From the NCBI GenBank assembly GCA_009760855.2, contig WPIO01000002.1:10054501-10118500 (forward strand): 64,000 bases of DNA. Reading direction: 5' to 3'. The DNA is from Cristatella mucedo. Lineage: Eukaryota; Bryozoa; Phylactolaemata; Cristatellidae. Of the stretch, positions 57,600 to 64,000 are shown piece by piece. Numbering within the stretch: the stretch's first letter is position 1; each line of letters begins with the position of its first letter. A program made the position numbers and the translations under genes. A model generated the notes under the pieces. It saw only the letters and a list, made by a program, of their open reading frames with translations, did not search any database and was not told the DNA's origin.

Positions 57600-58935
57600 T
57601 GCATTGCCTAAGCACAGGACTACCTCAAGCACAACATTGTGATGACAAGCTGAAACGGCTTGGTGCTAAATCAGACAGACCAAGACTGGCACTCAGTATT
57701 GGCATTTCTGAATTATACGGGCTGAGAGCCGATAATATCGTAACATGTGGCCGAGGCCGCGTAAAAGCCGGAGGTATGTAAAACAGTGGTAGCCGTATTT
57801 CCCACGTTATGGGCATGTGCATAACGGGGCGATTTATCCGTAAATTTGTTGATATAGGTCGTGGGTGCCATTAAACACATTCAGCATTCCATTGCAGATA
57901 GATACTAAGAAAAACGGTGCGGACTTTTTCCGTTAAGATATTGGTGCTCTTCATCGCCGCCTTCCTCGCGTCACACCATCGGGATACATCTATGACTTAG
58001 TGATTCCCGTGTACGTTGCTTCAGATTATATAAGGCCCGGTGTCTCACCGGCACTCGTCGCGAAACAGCTCAGACTGCACGGTAACGGTCTCAGTGCTTG
58101 CGGCCTACTTCGTTCTAGACGTAAAGCCGATGCGCCAAGTACAAAACAACGCCGTTTTTCTCGCCGCTTAGTTGAGGAGCCACGAGGCTTCTGCATGACA
58201 TGCATAGCTCAGCTGCCCAGCTATTCCTACATAGGAAGAAGGAAGCAATGCGGGTGCCACAAGCTCTCTTACCGGTTGCAACCAATTTACTCACCGCCTC
58301 TTCTCTGAATACACAGACAGGTGGCACTTTGGCACTATACTTGGCAATGATTCGGCAATGAATATCAAAGCCTCCGTCTCAGATCCAGTGTGGCCTTGTC
58401 GGTTGCGACAAACGTCGACTACCACTTAGCATTCTGTATTTCTTCTGTATGTGAATCCCAGTTATTTGAGCCACTGTCCTTAATCCAAATACTGTTTTGT
58501 AAGATTGTTCATCGAATGCCTTTTAGCGAGCATTCAGAGCTGACCAAGCCACAACGAAGGTGTGGCGGCCGCGATGGTAGCTGAACAGCTCTTATACTTA
58601 CGCGAAGAGATAAAAACAAAACAGGCATAGCATAATTTTGCAGCTGAGAAACCCTGGTCGCTTGTTTTACCATATTGCTCTCTTTCCCTTGGGAATTTCA
58701 TTACCTTGCTAGAAAACTTGCGTCGACCTTATAATTTTTCGTATGTGGTATTAGCGAATATGACCGGCTAAGACACAACATTCGCTGCAGGAAGTAATGC
58801 AGCCGTGGGTCGGCCCATGGGCTCGGTGCAGGAATGTACCAACCTAAGCAGCTGGGAAATGCAACTTGGAATATTTAGGGGCCTGGATACTGACCCATTT
58901 CTCTGATAGCGATAGACACATAAATTAAATTTTAA
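57600..58935 (+). repeat. Rep-A copy 5, 5' part
   Basis: Begins with the Rep-A head ('aatcagacagaccaagactg') and follows the Rep-A order up to 'gataaattaaattttaa'-type sequence at about 58935. Rep-B has inserted there. Confidence 0.6.
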
Positions 58936-60949
58936 GGGGGTAAGTTCGGCAGTACTGGGAGTTATCCCCCAAAATGGCCGCCAGTAGGGGGGTAGTCCCT
59001 CCAAAAGCATGTTTATAAAATATTGTACTAAGACCAGTAAACTGATTGGCATGAAAATTGGCACGAAGAACACTGGTAGCATTACCTATCGTTTGATGCA
59101 TAATAGCTGCTGTTTTGACCTTCTCATGACCTTTAAAAATCCAAGGTCACGTATAGCACTGCTGGTTAAATCAGTTACACATTTTTTCGAGGATTAAAAC
59201 GTAATTGTAGAAATATGGCAAACCGCTTAAAAATGCAAGACAATTGACTGAAGACTCACCACCCACAAACAACTTTAAAAAAAAAACTTGACATCTTAAA
59301 CTGTTGACTGTCATCACGAACACACCCACGGACACTTTGTCACAGGCACATTATATGCATACACACCCATCATGCATACATGTGGAGGTGAGTTTAGAGG
59401 CAGGTGAGCTCCACCTATATTCCAAGTTTCACACAGATCGGCCCAGTATCGACCAAGTTGTACACTGTACCAAGTACCAAGTACACTGTTGTGACAGCAC
59501 TCAGAGAAGCCAATTTAAGGTGCCAAAGCATGCAGGTGACATGGAATAACCATAGCGTTACTTTATTTGTCGCCATACAACATCAAAACACATACTAAGG
59601 AGCATGTAATTCAAATTTCACGTTGATTGGGTCACAAGTAGCCTACCTGTGACATTTTTACGCCATGTGAGTGAAAGGATGACAAAGGCTCAGCACGACA
59701 CACACTGCCAGCTTTGACCAAAACAAGTCTATCTACTGAGGTCCAATAGGCATCCGAGAAGACTGGGATGATTCTGTAACTACAATCAATCATATATTCC
59801 AAAGTTTTAAGGTTATCGGATCATTATTTTAGGAGATATGACATAAATGACAGCAGGCATTGGACTGTCGTTTGCAGATAAACTTGAGAACTCCAAGCTA
59901 TAACCAAGAGGCAGCACTAGGAAACGCTATCATCGCATAAACATTCAATATTATTCAACATTCAACACATTCAATAAATAGATAAATATGAATCTTAGGA
60001 ATAGGTCAACCTAACAAGATCCTTATACAGCCTAAGCAGATCATATCCGCGATAGGTCTCATACCTCACGCCGGCAACCCAGGCTACAGCCGGGCGGCTC
60101 ACCGGCATTCGCCAATACAAATATCTAACTAGTAACGACATAAATGAGAACTTGAAATCACCTAAATTTTCCTTGAATAGAAATGAATCAACATTTTCAC
60201 ATTGGCTTCCAGTAAACGACGCACTAGTTCCATCCAAGTCACCACGCTGACCGGCCGCCGAACGAAAGACCACTCCCGGCCGTCGCCTCGTGCGTTATGG
60301 CGGCTACAGGAACTGAATGAGCTGTCCCAGGATTCATGCCGTGCCGTGATAATGAACTCCTTAGTTACGGCGGCCCCGGCAGCAGCAAATTCTCAATACA
60401 TTATCCCTAATGTTCGCCTACTGGCCGAATGACAGTCACTTCCGGTTTGTGATTCGATGTAAACATACCAATGTAAACAGGTTTCTGCCAAGTAAATAAA
60501 GAGTGAGCCTTGGAATGCCGCCGGTTGCTATGGGCGGGGCGGGGAAGCAGAGGCAGGACTAGGCACCCTGCCGATAGGGGGTTTACTCTTTTATGATATT
60601 GTTATACTACCAGTTGGACGTGTGATCTTGAGGGGGCGTGTCATTTCCGGGAAATTTTTACGTTTTATCATTCTCAAAAGTTATTTTTTGAGGGTCCGTT
60701 TAGGGCTGAGTAGCTCATATTCGCAGAGTTCGCCAGAAAACCGCAGTTCCGGCTCAGTTATTTGTCAAAGAAAATTATTTTGTTGAGCTCGAATTACGAC
60801 TTCCGGTTCAAATAGGTCTTACAAAATAATTTTATTGACCATGTTCCAGTCATCTTACAACCACCAAAATTTGAGCATGCATTTAAAACTAGTTTCTCTT
60901 TAATACGCGAATTTAAAAAAAATTGACATTTTTTGTGGACCTACCCCCC
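58936..60949 (+). mobile_element. Rep-B copy 3, complete, with inverted ends and TTAA-like target site
   Basis: Left end GGGGGTAAGTTC and right end GACCTACCCCCC form a short imperfect terminal inverted repeat. The flanks are TTAA (58932-58935) and TTAT (60950-60953). Rep-A continues on both sides, which fixes the boundaries. No transposase frame is present. TTAA-type sites occur with piggyBac and Kolobok DNA transposons, so a non-autonomous member of one of these is likely. Confidence 0.65.
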
Positions 60950-62485
60950 TTATTTCAGACTAAGTAAAATGGGTGTGCACCAAAACTAGATAGTTAAACG
61001 ACACCCACTTAATGCTATACTTTAGATACGTATATAGCATGAATTTCTCCACCCTCCACTTAAATAAGCTTTATACTACATTGCTAATGAAGATCTGAAG
61101 CTACGGTAAGTGGCTGAGCGTTTCCTCCGCCCATGTTTTCCTCTCAATAAATGTGTTGCTAATGTTAGGCGGTTTCTCTTGATGATGAAGTATCTGACCA
61201 GTTGCCAGCCACAGCTGCACCGACCTCAGCAAGAGTTACTGGTTAAATTGCCTTTTTTATTGATAATAAGCACCTATGCGTTACATGAAAGCCTGTTTAT
61301 TGGCCTATATTTACTATGATTAGTGACAGAAAACAAGTGCGAAGATTGCACTGCAGCTGAGGCATACTTGAAGCAGGTTGCAGACAGCTTCTTCATGTAC
61401 TTGGTCGTAAAGAGGTGGCTGCAGCTGATGCTAGCAACTATTAAGACGCAATTTTAAATTAATGATGAAAATGTATTTGTACAGTACCCTTATTTAAATT
61501 GATCTCTTTTATAAACTTGGTGAATGCTTCAAAACTAACTACATGTGGTTTGTGGTAGGAGCGATTGCAACATGCTTGATTTGGGCAGAGGCACCGTTCA
61601 CTAAATGCAAACCCACAATAGCCTAGAGAAAAATTAAAGTACCCTGCTAAAGCGCTGAGAAGAAATTGGGCCTCTCTTATAATTTAATGCTACCAATTCT
61701 GGCTATTTCGAAGCGTCAGTGGAGAATGAGCTGTATGCTTTGGTAGCACGCAGACTGAAGACACTGTCTCCAAGGGATTCGATCGAGGTTTGAGACCTAG
61801 CCAAATTACTTGAGCGTGTGATTATAGAGTTAGTAAGTTTAAAAGCAGTGGTGAACCATATGCAGTCCAGTAGAATATGCACAGTGTATTCACTCAGAGC
61901 TTCAAACTCGTCGAACATGTCATTTATTGTCGTGTTGGGGCAATCAATCAATAATGATATTTCAGATGGGGGCTTGAGCAGCAGAGGCAAAGCAAATATA
62001 ATCTCAGAGACCCCTTTGATTTCTAAGGTCTTGAGGCATCACTTTGCATATGCAATTTTAGATGAGGATTGCACACATTTTACACTGAGATTTGCATGTG
62101 GATAAGACGAATTTGATGAAATTGGTAGTCGCATCTTGCCGTAAGGGAACGTTTGGCTAAATAGGTGACCCTTCATCCAAGTATGCCATGCACATGAGCC
62201 TTAGGTAGCAGTGTGTCAGAATTTGCTGAAAATCGGTAGTGAATACATCATTCAGTTATCAAAGGAAACGTTGAAATCACATCTAACGAGGAATATAAAC
62301 TTCCTGCACTCAGAATCGAAATCAGATCAGAGCAATAGGAGACAAGGGTGGAGTTGGTACCTGGGGGACGATAGACTATTGTCCCTATTGGTAGCTTGTT
62401 GTCTGGTGAACACAAAGTAAGTGATTTGAAATACTACTTTCAGGGGACTGTTGTGGCTTTTAATTGGAGGACCAGTATGTAATAA
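60950..62485 (+). repeat. Rep-A copy 5, 3' part
   Basis: Resumes Rep-A at the 'gcaccaaaactagatagtta' block and runs through the 'gacagcttcttcatgtactt' and 'ggtacctgggggacgataga' blocks that also occur at 8180 and 39050. Confidence 0.6.
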
Positions 62486-62509
62486 TATGGAAGGTAGTTT
62501 ATCTCCGTT

Positions 62510-63125
62510 TGTAACTTTACAAAGCCATAAAGACTATGTGGGTGTTACGCAGGAGAGCTTTGTATAGCCCACTCAAAGCCTAAGCAGCTTTCGGTACGCA
62601 TTCTTTAGTCAACAGACACGAAACGAAGAGAAAGTGGGAAGCATAGCAGAGTCAGGAGAGCAGTTGAGGTAGTGAATAGCATGGAAGGAGCAGCTCAGGA
62701 ACGCTGAGAAGGATGACTCATAGTCGGCAGCAGGTGAGTAGTTGTCTTTGCGTAAGAGTTTTACAAGCGAGTTCCACAATCTGGGACAAGCTAAAGCTGG
62801 TGTTCCCAACTGTCTTTAAGCGGAAGAGTGGAACACCTAATTGATTGTCCAAGCAAGACCTGAGGGCACGAAGAGGCTGTAACCGGTACAGCAGCTCAGC
62901 TAGTATGGAGGAGCCAAGCCATGGCGGGCCTTGTGGGTCAGCGTAAAAACTTTGCTCTGGATCTATTGATCAACCGGCAGTCATCCTAGCTCCTTCAGCA
63001 AAGTAGACACGTGAGCACATCTCTGGGACTTGCAAACTAGCCTTGCAGCCATACTTATAGCCAGCTGCATTGGCCTAGTTGCTTTCTTTAGTAGCCTAGC
63101 CAAAAAGAATTACAATAATCAAGCT
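62510..63125 (-). mobile_element. LINE-B 3' fragment
   Basis: The minus strand matches 44860-45460 of LINE-B: 'aaagactatgtgggtgttac', 'cctaagcagctttcggtacg', 'gagttccacaatctggga' and 'gggccttgtgggtcagcgta'. Small indels break the frame. Confidence 0.75.
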
Positions 63126-63244
63126 GAGACAGAACATAAGAGATATATAAGTTTTTTTTACAAGTTATTTCACATCAAGTTGGGATTTATGTCGCTATCT
63201 ATCGTGGGTAGATTACTGATTATCGATTACTGATGAACTAATCG

Positions 63245-64000
63245 AGTCACACTCGCTCAGCCAATGGTGGATGGATGTCTTTTCCATTGTATCTATCTTT
63301 TAATAAATGTGCTCTCTTCAAAAATAGTATTAATTTATTATATAGAGAGTTGAAGGTCAACGCATTGGGAAATCTCGAGCCAAGAAAACTGCTGGCTGCT
63401 AAAGATTAGAAAGATGCATAATTCGCCCTGCTAGCACTGTCACAGCTGCTCTCGAAAAAGAGTATGACAAGAGAACAAAAGCGGGAGCCTTGAAATAGCC
63501 ACGTGACAAATTGAGCTTGGACATATTTGAAAAGGATTTGACCTTGTTTTCTTTTAGTTATGCCGGCTGAGGAAGGATCTAATGACGGGAGGAATATATG
63601 AATGCTGACGTTCAACATTAGACCGATTTTAATAGCTTGTGCAATTATTCTTAAGGAACCAAATTGTGTATTGGTCAACAGATTAGCAACATAAAGTAGT
63701 TTTATTTTACTGTCAAGTAGAGAGACGCAGGCATTGCAAAGGGTTGGAGACTTGACATAGACTAAGGGTGACCACTGTTGAAACAAAGTCAATATGCTCT
63801 GGATGAGGACTTGCTATAAAACATCACGTATCTTCTTTTCTTTTCGCTGCCGTGAACGACAACTGCCGTGAAATATGCATGAATTGGTGACGAGGTGAAA
63901 TCATTGATTGCACTAGTTTAAAGGCTTTAGTCTTTACCGAACTTGTTTGCAGTTCTATGAGGACTAGTGCAGTTACTAGCATTGCCTGTGCTTGGTTTGC
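63245..64000. repeat. Rep-D copy 2 (runs off the window)
   Basis: Aligned with 10306-11050. The minus-strand frame 63406-63792 (128 codons) parallels the frame in the other copy but has no recognisable domain. Confidence 0.45.

Noticed and set aside
1-64000. CRISPR array, bacterial operon or functional tRNA/rRNA
   Set aside because: No regularly spaced direct repeats, no cloverleaf other than the SINE head, and no rRNA-like blocks were seen.

Overview
The window is animal (metazoan) nuclear DNA, almost all of it intergenic and mobile-element sequence. This rests on spliced-gene signals (GT-AG introns, TATA and CCAAT boxes, AATAAA), many CR1/L2-type non-LTR retrotransposon copies with (ATT)n tails, a tRNA-derived SINE, and an integrated animal DNA virus. 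The species cannot be fixed from sequence alone; a marine invertebrate or lower chordate fits the repeat content. No rRNA, functional tRNA or CRISPR was seen.

Layout. 1-14.0 kb: dispersed repeats (Rep-B, three head-to-tail Rep-A copies, Rep-D), a CG/TG microsatellite, LINE-A tails and one unrecognised decayed coding remnant (12.9-13.2 kb). 14.6-16.3 kb: the only convincing host gene, a small three-exon gene for a secreted, cysteine-rich, beta-defensin-like peptide, with an IRF/ISRE-like site, CCAAT box and TATA box upstream. 17-36 kb: nested, decayed LINEs. LINE-B is mostly on the plus strand and LINE-A mostly on the minus strand, with a tRNA-derived SINE at 27.1 kb. 36.3-40.9 kb: a second Rep-A tandem.

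40.9-52.2 kb: an AT-rich viral block, best described as a truncated endogenous adintovirus/Polinton-like (midsize linear dsDNA) virus. It carries an FtsK/HerA-type packaging ATPase (broken), a zinc-ribbon/adenain-type cysteine protease gene split by a nearly full-length LINE-B, two small intact unknown genes, a parvovirus-VP1-like phospholipase A2 protein (broken, with Cys at the catalytic His position), an intact HNH-AP2 endonuclease, a large broken unknown gene, and three tandem fibre-like genes (all broken). Genes lie in divergent pairs around very short spacers that share a TATATTATAA-type motif. No major capsid, penton, polymerase B, integrase or terminal repeat is present, so both ends are missing. 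Once integrated, the block decayed by point stops and frameshifts and took a LINE insertion.

52.2-64 kb: more LINE fragments, a second Rep-C copy, a possible first exon at 57.2 kb with an NLS-like N terminus, a third Rep-A copy interrupted by a 2.0-kb Rep-B element with inverted ends and a TTAA-like target site, and Rep-D at the right edge.

Repeat names (LINE-A, LINE-B, Rep-A to Rep-E) are local labels given because the copies were matched to one another by eye inside this window.
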